This document shows, piece after piece, positions 36,311 through 48,322 of a stretch of DNA of 64,000 nt. Source of the stretch: Carnegiea gigantea. Lineage: Eukaryota > Streptophyta > Magnoliopsida > Caryophyllales > Cactaceae. Numbering within the stretch: position 1 is the stretch's first letter; each line of letters opens with the position of its first letter. A program made the position numbers and the translations under genes. The stretch is from NCBI GenBank assembly GCA_029747015.1, contig JAKOGI010000082.1, forward strand, positions 854,501 to 918,500. The letters run 5' to 3'. Under the pieces are notes generated by a model. It was not told where the DNA came from. It saw only the letters and a program-made list of their open reading frames with translations, and did no database searches.

Positions 36311-37386
36311 ATCGACATAAAACAATCGTCCTTAAACATCAAGATCAAGGAATACCTTTGGCCAAAAAAACCCCATAAGCAAAAAGAAACATAAGTGATC
36401 AGATCAAGGAAACAGATCTAAATTATTTTGATGAACAGATCTAAATTATATTAGGATCGAACCCTGCATGCATGAACAGAGCTAATTTAAACCCACATGC
36501 AGAACTGTTCAGAGAATGAATTATGCATCTGAAATTAGGATAAGTAGGTAATAATAGAACAGATCGAACTCTACAACAGAAAAACGACCTATTTCAGCTT
36601 AAAGATAGAGATTTAGAAATAAACCCATTTCAGCTTTTTCAAGGCAGATTCCCGCCCTTGGATGCATGTCGCATAGATCTTGTACAGATCGAACCCTACA
36701 ACAGAAAAACAATCGGATCAAACCAACAATCTTTCAAAGATATTAGGATAAGTAGGTAATGATACAACAGATCTCGCAGAAATGAAGAAGAGAAAACCTA
36801 AGTACTACACAAATCAGATTCCCCCCCCCCCTAAAATCCTAAAAAAAAAGTTAGTAAAGCAAGAAAGATCTGAACATAAGGAGTCAAGAACACACATTCA
36901 AGGAAGGAAAGCCGAAAGTTTCAGACACGAAAGGTCTGAATCAACGACACCCAAACATGAATTTGCTTAATAGCATATACGAGTGAAGATCAGTGCAACT
37001 GTACCTCACAAAATCCAAATCAAAGATGAATTATCTCTGTACAAGAAAGATTTGACTCCTTCGATTCTCATTCTGACTCCTTCGATTCTCATTCCTTTGA
37101 ATCTGTGGGAAAGAGTGAGAGTAAGCATGAGCGTGAAAGAAGCACGAGCGCAATCGCGAGAGTACGGTAAAGGTGGGAGCGAGCGTGAGTCTGAGAGCAT
37201 CTAGGGTTTGCAGCGGTGGGAGTGAGGGAAAGGGAGAAGCGGCGGTGAGAGTGAGGCTGTGAGGGCATGAGTGAGGCTGTCCGAAATCTATATTAAGAGC
37301 CGAGAGTTGGGAATGTTTAAGCCCAAATGAATTATCTCTCTTACCCTCACAGTCCAAACAATGGGAATGGCCAGGTTTTCCATTTG
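36311..37386 (-). other. Possible 5' end of an unrecognised minus-strand transcript
   Basis: The segment 37000-37300 reads on the minus strand as a CT-rich leader with AAACCCTAG (complement at 37201-37209) and an open frame from an ATG at about 37200 (LSDSRSLPPLPYSRDC) that contains a 21 bp tandem repeat (37068-37109). The amplified array lies downstream in that direction. It could be a non-coding RNA gene or a leader exon; coding content is weak. Confidence 0.25.
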
Positions 37387-38057
<671 letters not shown>

Positions 38058-38742
38058 GTATGTTATATAAAATGTCCATAACAATTATTAACATAAATTG
38101 TCGTCTACATGCAATACATTCATGGTATGAATACTTTTCTTGCGTATTTGTCCAATATGAAATTATATACATATGTGTGTGTGTAGATTTTATTTTAATT
38201 AATTTGGTAATGTTTCATGCTGAAATACGCATTTATTTCGAAAATTTTAAACAAATCATACAACGCATCAATGTTATGAATACTTATTTTATTTTGAGCA
38301 TTTCTCCGATACAAAATTATGGATACTTTAATTGGAAGCTCATAATAATAGTTGAATTTAATTGAGAAACACATAAATTACTCAAGTAATGATGAGAATA
38401 TTTAAAACCCAATATAAATAGACATAGACAACATAAATATATAACCCTTAAAAACAAAAATAAAAAACGTACAGCTAAAAAATTTAAAATAGAAATGAAA
38501 CACTTCAAAAAACATACAAATATAAATAGACATAAATAAAATAAATATGTAACACTAAAAAAAAAAACAAAGATTGAAAAAGTAATACATAAAAAATAAA
38601 TAGGCATTCTTTCTACACCCAAAACACAAATGGAATAAAACTAAAAAACTAAAACATAAATATGTCTCCCTTTTTTATTTATGTTTTGTGAACCATATAT
38701 GCAATATACAACCTATATATTGCATGTGGTTACCCATATATA

Positions 38743-38779
<37 letters not shown>

Positions 38780-39386
38780 GTATATATGGGTAACGAAATA
38801 CAAAAATTATTTAAGACAAAATAACGATGATAGTTGAAGTTAATCCAGATACACATAAATTACTACAATTATAATCAGAATATTTGAAACTCAATATAAA
38901 TATAAATACGCATAGAAGAAATAAATATGTAACAATTAACACTTAAGTTTCTGATACTTTAACTAGAAGTTTATTGCAATAGGTGAAGTTTATCGACATA
39001 CATCTAAAATTGCTACAGCAATGATCATAAAATTTAAAACTCAGTATCAATGCACATAAGTGAAATAAATTACTAAAACTTACTAAAAAATAAATGAAAA
39101 CATAAGATTGATAAATACATACACTTATATGAAATGCAATTGAAAATTACAACATAAACATGTCTCCATTTTGAAATAAACTTTGTGAACCATATTTGTG
39201 ATTTTTTCGATCGAACAAATGAAGGGGAACATTTCCTTCCCTCAAACACATCCAAAAAAATTATTTGAATACACCTTAGTACAAATGAGACACTAACAGA
39301 TGTTTTGTATAAGTAATTAAGTTCCATATGACTCAAACATTTGATTATAGTTTGATTTATTGTACACATTATTTTCTCTCATAAAA
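38058..39386. other. AT-rich intergenic upstream of Helitron Rep
   Basis: No gene. The 5' end of the Helitron must lie in or left of this stretch but I could not fix it. Includes the perfect inverted repeat at 38729-38794. Confidence 0.5.
38729..38794. repeat. Perfect 16 bp inverted repeat with CT/TA spacer
   Basis: GTTACCCATATATACT (38729-38744) and its exact complement (38779-38794) flank 34 bp of (CT)n followed by (AT)n. Could form a hairpin or cruciform. Confidence 0.85.
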
Positions 39387-40850
39387 ATGGAAACTTCACC
39401 GGAAGGATCAGATAGCAGTAGAATTAGCCTACAAACTAGACTTGCTCGACAAAATGCTCGATGGAGGCTATTTAGCCGACGTCATCGAGATCAAGCATAG
39501 TCACAGTTTATTGCAGAACGCGAACGCCATCAGGCAGAATCTAGAGCAATTGAGTTAGCAATAGCACGTACGAATCCCCCGGTTAGAAGGTTCTCAAGTC
39601 GCTGGAATTTCACGGGAGCTCTGGTTTCATGCTGTCACTGTAAAGCAACCATGTGGTTGGATGAAAGAGTTGCCAAGACCAGTATTTCGCAACGTCGATT
39701 CATGATATGTTGTCAAAGTGGTCGTATTATGTTGTCGGCATTACCTCCCCCTCCTTCGTTGCTGAACATGTTATTGAGCCAACCAAATTTCCTTGATAAC
39801 ATAAGGGCATACAACTGTATGTTGTCATTCACATCTATGGGTGGAACTATTGACCAGTCTGTAATGGATGGACGTGGTCCTTACTCATTCAGAATAAGTG
39901 GACAAAATTATCATCGGATTGATTCATTACTCCCAGCGGAAGGACAGAGGCCAAAATTTGCTCAACTATATATCTATGACACACATGATGAAATCCAAAA
40001 TCGATGTAGAGCTTTGAACAACCAGGAAAGTATTCGTGGAGTTGATCATGCAACTTTACATGCCCTACAACGCATGCTCGATACTGTCAACCCCTACGTA
40101 AGGATTTTCCGGAATGCACGAGATATCCTACAGGCCGATAATGTTGTTGACTTAAAAATCCGTCTTATCAAGGCACATCCTGGACGACAATATACGATGC
40201 CTACCGTAGACGAAGTTGCTGTTCTTATAGTTGGGGGTGACCGTGGAAGAGAAGAGGAACGAGACATAATTGTTCGCAAAATGGATGGCAGCTTACAACG
40301 AATATATGAAACTCATCCATCGTATATGCCTCTTCAGTACCCTTTGCTGTTTCCATATGGAACAGATGGTTGGTCGCTCAATATTTCATGTGTTGAAGGA
40401 TCAAGCAGCAGTCGGGGACATATGACAATGAGAGAATTTGTTGCATTCCTCATACAATATAGACCTGATGAGGGGAATATATTACTTCGGTGTGGTAGAT
40501 TATTTCTTCAATTTGTTGTTGATTGCTATGCTGCGATTGAGGCTTGGAGGTTAAGGTATTTTAGGGACCACCAGGGTACACTACGCGCAGAACTGTACAA
40601 TGGCTTGCAAGATGTTGTTACAGCCAGTGAAAATGATGCTTATGCAGTAGGGAAAAGGTTAATCTTACCTGCATCATTCACGGGAGGGCCACGTTATATG
40701 AGACAATATTTTTTGAATGCAATGGCCATCTGTAATCAAATGGGATATCCGGATTTTTTTGTGACATTCACTTGCAATCCAAACTGGCCTGAAATTCAAG
40801 AAGCTTTATCTCAGCAACCAGGCCTGAAAATGATTTTTATTTTGCTCCAT
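39387..40850 (+). pseudogene. Helitron Rep (Helitron_like_N) fragment
   Basis: From ATG at 39387 a single frame runs to about 40850 with one in-frame stop (TAG 39498-39500). It shows the cysteine region CCHCKATMWLDERV, then CCQSGRIMLSALPPPPSLL, and a Helitron_like_N region with ESIRGVDHATLHALQRMLD and, near the end, YMRQYFLNAMAICNQMGYPD followed by FVTFTCNPNWPEIQEAL. In complete Helitron proteins this is followed by the rolling-circle Rep catalytic motifs and a Pif1-like helicase; both are absent because the sequence passes directly into an RPA-like gene. Rep nicks and joins DNA strands during rolling-circle transposition; this piece cannot. Confidence 0.88.
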
Positions 40851-40855
40851 TACAG

Positions 40856-42430
40856 ATGTCATCGGCATGGTGGTTTCTATATCTGATGTGTCAAGAACAA
40901 AAACGAAGGGCACTGCAAAGCAGGAAGTGTTACTATGTGATATGCAGTATGTATTTTCCATTACGTTTTTCCGGCTTTCATATACCGCCTATTTATATTC
41001 TAAGATTCGTGCATGCAATGATTTTACATAGGATGCGCACTTTGAGGTTAACTTTGTGGGGAGATTTTGCGGAAATTGAGGGTGCTCATCTTCACCGACA
41101 CCTGTACTATGAAAACATACTTTTGGCCTCTCGAGTGCATGTTAGGGCCTACGAAGGTATAATCGTCCTCAAATTGATAATCCCTATTTGATAATGTTGT
41201 TCAATCTTTGGACATTTTATGACATACTTTTGTATTAACTTTTACAAAAAATAATTGTACGTAGGGGTATCGGTTTCTACTTTACCAACCAATAGATTGC
41301 TGATTAATCCTGATATCGAAGCAACAGATGTCTTTGAAGGATGGTACTTACAATTTGTAACATAAGATACTTTTTGTAGCAAGTTCAAGTTTGCAATTGA
41401 ACTCATACATGGTATTTTCGTTGTGTACATCAGGTTAACTAGGACTAAAGGTGTCATAGGTCACTTTGATTTAATGCGTAAGAGACCATTACGAATGGTT
41501 CATCTTGAAAAGTTATTTGCTGCTCAGAGGATCAGATTGGACGAATATGCATTGAGGCCAAACGTGAATACACTCTCTGATTCTTATAATTGTATGTTTT
41601 CATATAGAACATTCAACAACATTGTAATATTATAGATTTCATATGCACAGGTGAGATTTTTCTATATTTTTGCGTATGTCCAAAAAATCTACCCGTTGGT
41701 GTACGATGCTTGCACTAATTGCAAAAAAAGTTCTCGCACTCATGAACTTAATTTGAACCTGCCTTATTGTACGTGTTCAAACCCACCAAATTTGACTCAA
41801 AAAAGGTTTGACACATTCGGTTTCCTATTGTCATATTCCATTCATTATGGATATTCAGGGTGTTCATAGTATAATTTACTAACTTATTTAAAATTACAGG
41901 TACGTCTTCATAGTTCTCTTGAGAGATTATTCAGGTTCTAGAAGGTTTACCGTTCTCCAGGAAGATGCACGGGTTCTTCTCCATGCAACCACGGCAGAGT
42001 TGGATGCGTATACAGCATTGGTACTATACTTTCATCATTTCTACATCATTTGTTGCGTGATTGCTTATTACTCACACTAACCCATTTGCGTTTTCCTCAG
42101 CCAAATGGTGACCTTTCGCTGTACGCTATTCTGGAGGATTATCTCGACAAACCATGGATATTCATCGTTGAACCTCCACGTGAACGAGATACAGAACTAC
42201 CTATCAATTTTATTATATCGGTCGACTGGGAAGAAGAAGTTTTTCACTTGAAAAATTCCAATTCCAGGTATACGAACTGAACAATACATATCCATAAACT
42301 CTGTTTGTATTAATGTGAGCAACGCAATGATTTCTAAGCAAAATATTTTCTGTACAGGTACAAGAAGAGAACGAGGAGTCTTCCCCGTCCTGCTCCACTC
42401 ATTAGCTTATCATCCTGTCATCTACCATGA
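40856..42430 (+). pseudogene. RPA1-like single-strand DNA-binding protein gene, partial
   Basis: Exons read by eye: 40856-40946, 41032-41156, 41265-41343, 41434-41591, 41651-41805, 41900-42020, 42101-42267, 42358-42430. The text begins inside OB-fold B (DVIGMVVSISDVSRTKTKG, then MRTLRLTLWGDFAE, then SVSTLPTNRLLINPDIE). It continues into a zinc-ribbon region (YDACTNCKKSS and YCTCSNPP) and the following OB strand (RYVFIVLLRDYSGSRRFTVL), ending at a TGA at 42428. Splice sites are well kept and phases agree except between exons 4 and 5, where one base is out. OB-fold A and the N-terminus are absent. Plant Helitrons often carry RPA-like genes, thought to help single-strand handling. Confidence 0.8.
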
Positions 42431-42645
42431 TCTTTACATTAATATAGATTACCATTATTTGTTTTGTACACTATAAATCTCATTTGTACTGAATTAAGTT
42501 GACAATTTAGTATTTTTTTTGAATGTCTTATCATTATCTTATTTTTCAAAGTTATAATAACAAATATATATGTAGTGCTAATATTTTATAATATTTTTTA
42601 TTTTTAATAATCTATATATTATAGCGGGCTATTTCATCAAGCACG

Positions 42646-42669
42646 GTGCATAGCACGGGTCTACACTAG
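42646..42669 (+). other. Helitron 3' terminus: hairpin plus CTAG
   Basis: GTGC-ATA-GCAC hairpin followed after 9 bp by CTAG, with T as the next base, as expected for insertion between A and T. Confidence 0.7.
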
Positions 42670-44387
42670 TGGACAAATAATAATATTCCTGAGTTTAGTC
42701 AGATCTTTTAGAATTGAGATAAATCTTTTTTGCTTGACCAGACAAGTAAAGCAATCACATTCATATCTCTGATCTCCAGTCACAAAATCATTGATTCAAA
42801 TTGATATAAGGGGAAAACCTTCATCAGCATGTCTAGTTGTGTATTATTTAAGGTTCTTCCCGTTGACTAATGATGAATATGCCTTGCAAGGTTTTCTTCC
42901 TCTGTATGGAATCTTCCACTCACAACAAACCAAGATAACGCATCAGAAGAAAAACATGCAGCAAACGACAAAACCTATCATTAAGGGCTAAAAAAAAAAA
43001 AAAAGAAAGAAAGATGCTCTGAACTCCAAGTAGAGCTCAGCTTGCCCTTTTGAATGAAAGTTCAAGAGGTTAACGTACCTTCACTGAAAGAAAGGCTGTG
43101 TTTAATAAAGCGCGCCCTGGGCGTGCCTAGGCTCACAAAAGCCCGAAGCCCAATTTGGTGCGCCTTGCAAGTGGTCGAGCCTAGCTCATTATTTAAGCCC
43201 ACAGAAGCCTGCGGCTTTTTGCGCTTCAGGCTGAGGCTCAAAACGACCTAAGCCCACACTTTATGGAAAAAGATCATGGCAGAGAGTGAAAAGGGAACAC
43301 ACCATGATAAAACACGAATATCTTTAAATTGATACTTACCTTTGCTATATTATTTGATGTTGTATAGAAACTCTTATCTAATTGCATGCTATTGCTTCGA
43401 GTATAGACTATATAGAAGAACCCTAATTTAGAAACCTTAAATTTTGGATGGAGGGTTCAGTTGTAGCTGAAGCATGTATAGTGTTCTAATAAAGACAGAG
43501 CTGACCAATCTTCCGATCTCTCCCTCTCTCGAAATGGGAAATATGGTGACCCCAATAATATGGAAAGAAGAATTAAAGAATATACTTTCTTTCCACCCTA
43601 ATATGCTGTGAAATATTATTTCCTTCCTTTTTTTCCTCTCCTTCCTAAAATGTCTTCAGAATCGACGAATCCAATACAAGATACTATAGTATAGTCCGCT
43701 GAGACGTCTAACCACTTGTTTAATGCTGTCATCGAACTTATTTGTTAAAATATGGTTTGGAAATGCTTTTCAAGCATTTTTAAGTAAAAGTGCACCTCAT
43801 GTCCAAAAAGCCCGCGCCTTAATTCTGCTCGAGTACCTGAACTTCTCCTCGAGTATCTTAGTTCTCTTTCTTCTCCTCTTGGCTTAATATATATGACATT
43901 ACTAACGTTAACAATGTCCTCATTTCTTTCGTACATATCTTTTCTTCTCCATTGATGCTGGTGACACCGTACGTGGACTCTGCTTTTGTTGAATCAGGCA
44001 TACATGCCTTAATTCTGCTCCCTCTAGCAAAATGATTGTTAAACATCAAAATGCTCCTCATCGCCTCCTGAGTCTCCAAAGTTGAACAAATCATATCTTC
44101 TTTTGCTGTTTTTTTGGCCCTTTCTTGATGGAATATATGCGTCGCTTACCCTCCCAGTTCTTCTACATCATCCTTTAAAGCCATAAAGAATTTGAGGAAG
44201 ATTGTCAACCAACAAAGTAAGTTCCCCTTCTTGCATCCCCTGCACTTTTCTGTGTGCCTTCACTTGCCCATTCAAGGGTAAAATTCAAGGCGTCTGTCAG
44301 GGGTGCAAGGGTTTCTTCGTACTTTAAAACCCCTAGAGTTGTCTCGCGCATGTTTCTAAGGATGCTACCTTGATAGTATCTCTTTGG
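42670..44387. other. Intergenic, no gene recognised
   Basis: No convincing gene. 43085-43260 is a GC-rich patch with GCGCC/GGGCG and repeated AAGCCC words that resembles sequence near 52290-52470, so it may be a dispersed repeat. The minus-strand frame 43858-44094 has no recognisable domain. Confidence 0.5.
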
Positions 44388-45201
44388 TTATCTCTTCAAT
44401 TCCATAAATGGCATGCTCTTTATAAACTTGAGCATCTCCAGAGTTAAGAGGCGACTAACTGTCACGTTGTTATCGCGAAAGAAAATTTGGTTATCATTTG
44501 GAATTCCAACAAGACTCATCCCAATGGGTCTGAAAGAATAGGACATGACCCACGAAGAATACAACATTACCCACGAATCTTTCACACTGTACTGCGTCAT
44601 GATCCACACCTCAATAGTACCATAGGGGTCATCTAAATAGCTGCAGGAGTAAGCGAGACTCTTATTAAGGACCCAAGTGCTAGTTAGGCAATTGTAGTAG
44701 TGTTTGGGGAAGGGAGCTCGGTCTATTAATTGAAACGATTCAGCAGCCATGTCAAATGCCAAGACTCCTTTGCATAGTCGTCCGACAACCCACCAATGGC
44801 ATGACCAGTGAAATTTATATTTGAGGAAGCAATGACCAAATGCTGGACGTGATGAAATGACCTGTACGCTGGGGCAGTCGAGTTGTTGGAATGCCTTTAG
44901 TGCAGATTGTAGGGGATGAGATGGTGTTTGGTCTTCCATGAATTAGTGGAGAGACTATAAACTCTAACAACCCAGTGATCATCCCGATCATCTATAAAGT
45001 CGTGCCAGTGGCAGATTACTGACCTTGAAATCATTAATAACAGAAGCAGAGCCACAATATCTATGCACTTATGTCAGGATTGAACCACCCCCAACTCCTC
45101 GGGGAATCGAAAAGCAACAGGTGGTAGAATGTGCTTCTACTCTATCGTAGTTGGATTCCAGAGAGTTAGGGTACCAACCCACCTATCAATCAATCTATTA
45201 T

Positions 45202-46903
45202 GGGCCGGTTCTTCTCGTATGTAAATTAGGGTGGGTAAAAGAGTGAAGTAGGTTGAGGTAGTGTTAGGAAATTAGAGCGGTAATAATAGCGGAAGCGATA
45301 GGATGAAACAGATATTCAAAAATTCAAACCAGAATAACAGGAACAAAACAGCGACACACAAGATTTACGTGGAAACCCAAAACGGGAGAAAACCACGGGC
45401 GGCAACACCGACACAAAATCCACTATCATATGAGTTAGTACAGAACGATCTCATTCCCAATACAGAGATCAACAACAAGAGAGACACAGATCTCAAACAC
45501 CCAAGGAAAGAGATCAATTACAACGAAAATCTCTCAATACTAACTCCCAACAAAAAGTGGAATAGAAAAGGGAATTGCCCACAGGCACTCCCAAGTTGCA
45601 CCGCATCAAACAAGGTTAAACAACCTAGTATTTATAGGGAAGCCCCACAGGTACCAAGGGTTCAATCCTAGCCGCAAACATATGTCTTGGCCACCAACCA
45701 TCAACTTTCCAAAAAAGGAAAAATCTTCAACCCAAAGTATGGAAATAATATAATTTCCATAATACAGAAGATCTCAAACACACAACATGATCTTGGATGC
45801 CAAGAAATAATCTCACAAAAGGAAATAACTTTATTTATTTCCAAAACCGGCAAAGGAATTTGGGACAAATCCCAACAAACTCCACCTTGGACCAAATTCC
45901 TCATCCGTCAACGATCCACGCCTCTTCTTTTGGTCTGCTGCCCATTGTTCGTCAGTTATCTTCTCGGGTTTTACGTGAGGTCCCTTCAGAACCTTCTATA
46001 ACCCGTGCTGAATGAGAACTGCTCTCATCTGCACCTTCCAGAGATTAAAACTAATCTCCCCATCGAATTTCTGAATATCTACCCTCATGATAGAAGACAT
46101 CCTATAACCAGAGCTCTGATACCACTTGTTAGGAAATTAGAGCGGTAATAATAGCGGAAGCGATAGGATGAAACAGATATTCAGAAATTCAAACCAGAAT
46201 AACAGGAACAAAACAGCGACACACAAGATTTACGTGGAAACCCAAAACGGGAGAAAACCACGGGCGGCAACACCGACACAAAATCCACTATCATATGAGT
46301 TAGTACAGAACGATCTCATTCCCAATACAGAGATCAACAACAAGAGAGACACAGATCTCAAACACCCAAGAAAGAGATCAATTACAACGAAAATCTCTCA
46401 ATACTAACTCTCCAACAAAAAGTGGAATAGAAAAGGGAATTGCCCACAGGCACTCCCAAGTTGCACCGCATCAAACAAGGTTAAACAACCTAGTATTTAT
46501 AGGGAAGCCCCACAGGTACCAAGGGTTCAATCCTAGCCGCAAACATATGTCTTGGCCACCAACCATCAACTTTCCAAAAAGGAAAAATCTTCAACCCAAA
46601 GTATGGAAATAATATAATTTCCATAATACAGAAGATCTCAAACACACAACATGATCTTGGATGCCAAGAAATAATCTCACAAAAGGAAATAACTTTATTT
46701 ATTTCCAAAACTGGCAAAGGAATTTGGGACAAATCCCAACAGGTAGGTTGAAGTAAGTTGAAGTAGGTTGACGTGGATTGAAGTAGCTTGAAGTGGGTTG
46801 AATTTTTTTTATGTGATAAATTGAACTTGGTCAAAATAGTAAAAGTGAGTTGAAGTGGGTTGAAGTTGGTATTTTAGAATTGACCCATGAAAAGAACAGG
46901 GCC
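45202..46903. mobile_element. PIF/Harbinger-like MITE, interrupted by an LTR mini-element
   Basis: Ends GGGCCGGTTCTT (45202) and AAGAACAGGGCC (to 46903) are inverted. TAT flanks both sides. Inside are repeated GGTTGAAGT words. It belongs to the same family as 51403-51547. Without the inserted LTR element it would be about 217 bp. Confidence 0.7.
45262..46741 (-). mobile_element. Young LTR mini-retrotransposon (TRIM-like), minus strand
   Basis: LTRs 45262-45877 (616 bp) and 46127-46741 (615 bp), both TGTTAGG to CCAACA on the plus strand, differ by about two substitutions and three 1-bp indels (under 1%). A perfect 5 bp target duplication GGTAG lies at 45257-45261 and 46742-46746. The complement of the tRNA-Met primer-binding site (GCTCTGATACCA) is at 46113-46124, two bases from the right LTR, so the element points left; a purine tract borders the other LTR (complement of the bases after 45877). 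The internal region is only 249 bp and encodes nothing. It must use proteins from another element. Confidence 0.93.
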
Positions 46904-47280
46904 TATATATGCAGTAAATGCCATTCACAGGGCCCAAAAGAGTGACCTCGTACAAAACTCTTGCTTGTTTTCTACTTTTTCATCCAGAGATGGGGGCCAC
47001 TCGAAATCTGTAATTGTGGTTCTCCCAGAAGTTGAATAATCAAGTGACAATGTGACATGGGTTTTAGTAACGGAGTCTTTGGGAAAACAAAGGGTTTACC
47101 TCTATCCCCTGCATTGGAGACAAGGTGATCAAAATAACGAGCCACAAATGAAGAACTTCTAATAAGAACGTTCCAGCTCTTACAAAATGTCTTGAATTGG
47201 ACAAGAGATTTGACGGTCTGCAAATCTTCTGGTAAAAAGGGTGAGGTGAGCGTTTAACATTGTTGTGGCAGACATACAGT

Positions 47281-47602
47281 CTATTCGGATTGAGGGAGAA
47301 AAGGGAAGGGGAGGGGGAATGAAGGTTAGTTAACTCCTGTTGCCGTTGTTTGGGAACAATGAGTGAGGGGGAGGGAAGGAGAATGGAGGGGAACATTTCG
47401 TCATCATTCATCCCATTCCCCCCATTTTTAGTCACCCTCCAAATGAGGAGAAAAGAGGGGAAGGGAAGATTTTTAATAGCTCTACCCCCTTTTCCTCCAT
47501 CCCCTCTCACAAGAAATCCAAATAAGGTGAGTATAAATCACCTTTCTTTACTTCCGTCCCCTCTCTTCCCTCCCTTGCCTCTCTTTACCTCAATCCAAAT
47601 AG
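47281..47602. mobile_element. MITE-like element upstream of the F-box relic
   Basis: Left end CTATTCGGATTGAGG; the complement of the right end is CTATTTGGATTGAGG (14 of 15). The inside is purine-rich in the left half and pyrimidine-rich in the right half, so it could fold on itself. The target duplication is not clear. Confidence 0.6.
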
Positions 47603-48322
47603 TATGGTAGCTATTTATTGTAGAGGGGTTTGGGGTTTTTGGTTGGGGTTGGAATTAGAGTTCGGGTAGGCTAGTCTTGAAATCAAAGACTTGGTTAAAA
47701 TTAGGTTCTCTTTTCTTTTTAAACAAGTAGTTATGGAGTGTATTATTAGCGGTTCTTTTTTTTTAAAAAAAAAAGAATTAGATGATTGATTATTTTAGAT
47801 GTTTTAGGGTTTTAGGTTCGAGTTGGAATTAGTGTCTCAGTACATTAGACCTTAGGTGTTGTTTTGAGTTTTTTTGGGGGGGGGGTTCTAAACGGCTAGT
47901 TATTAGGTGATTTTGATTCTTTTTTTTGGGAAAAAACAAAAAGAAGTTGAGGAAGAAGAAACAAGGGAAATACCACCATTTAAAGCCATATACAAGGAGG
48001 CATTATAGTCTGCATCAACAATTAACAAGTGGATGAGGCAGTACTTTAGCGGCTATCTTTAATTAACAATGGAGGACAAGCTGGTACCATATTCATTAAG
48101 GTAGCATTGGTCAGGGGATAAACGGACTTCTCCTGTGCTAATTGTTATTTTTGTTTATTAGCTTGGCTGGAAGTTTCAACTAGATTGTCCTGTGATATCT
48201 TCATATCTTATTAGAAATTGTTATCTTGTTTACATGATATAGATTCAAACTATGGCCGATCCGCGCGGAAACGGCCGCATCGGAAAGGTTTTTAAGTCGG
48301 TCGAAGCGTGTTTTCGCCGATA
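47603..48322. other. Intergenic, nothing recognised
   Basis: No gene. G-run of 11 at about 47877 after a T-run. A GC-rich stretch just before the TRIM (48250-48320) may be the host repeat into which the TRIM inserted. Confidence 0.5.

Larger units (their letters stand above)
39387..42669 (+). mobile_element. Helitron (defective) with Rep remnant and RPA-like gene
   Basis: Contains a Helitron-type Rep N-terminal gene and an RPA1-like gene, the usual cargo of plant Helitrons. The 3' terminus fits the rules: CTAG at 42666-42669 followed by T, with a small hairpin GTGC-ATA-GCAC (42646-42656) 9 bp before it. The 5' TC end was not located, so the left coordinate is only the start of coding sequence. 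The helicase domain is missing, so the element is non-autonomous. Confidence 0.8.
44388..47250 (-). pseudogene. F-box (FBA-type) protein pseudogene split by nested transposons
   Basis: Minus strand. The N-terminal F-box piece starts near 47247: LPEDL followed by TVKSLVQFKTFCKSWNVLIR and SSSFVARYFDHL; about nine residues between LPEDL and VKSL (normally VxEILxRLPV) are missing. After frameshifts, GPVNGIYCIY appears just before a MITE. Past the MITE (below 45202) the text resumes with LWNPTTIE, ILPPVAFRFPEE, INDFKV, HWVVRVYSLSTNSWKTK, and then the FBA_1 frame 44939-44388 with GVLAFDMAAESFQLIDRAPF and GTIEVWIMTQYSVKDSW. Intact relatives are substrate receptors of SCF ubiquitin ligases, with the FBA domain binding the target. 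Here frameshifts, the F-box deletion and 1.7 kb of inserted DNA rule out function. Confidence 0.82.

Noticed and set aside
43858..44094. 78-codon minus-strand frame after the F-box relic
   Set aside because: Not part of the FBA domain and no independent support.
45100..45180. Possible tRNA-like segment
   Set aside because: No cloverleaf with a proper T-arm; the text fits the F-box relic (LWNPTTIE region, minus strand).
47064..47510. 148-codon minus-strand open frame
   Set aside because: It is a shifted frame across the F-box relic and the adjacent MITE.
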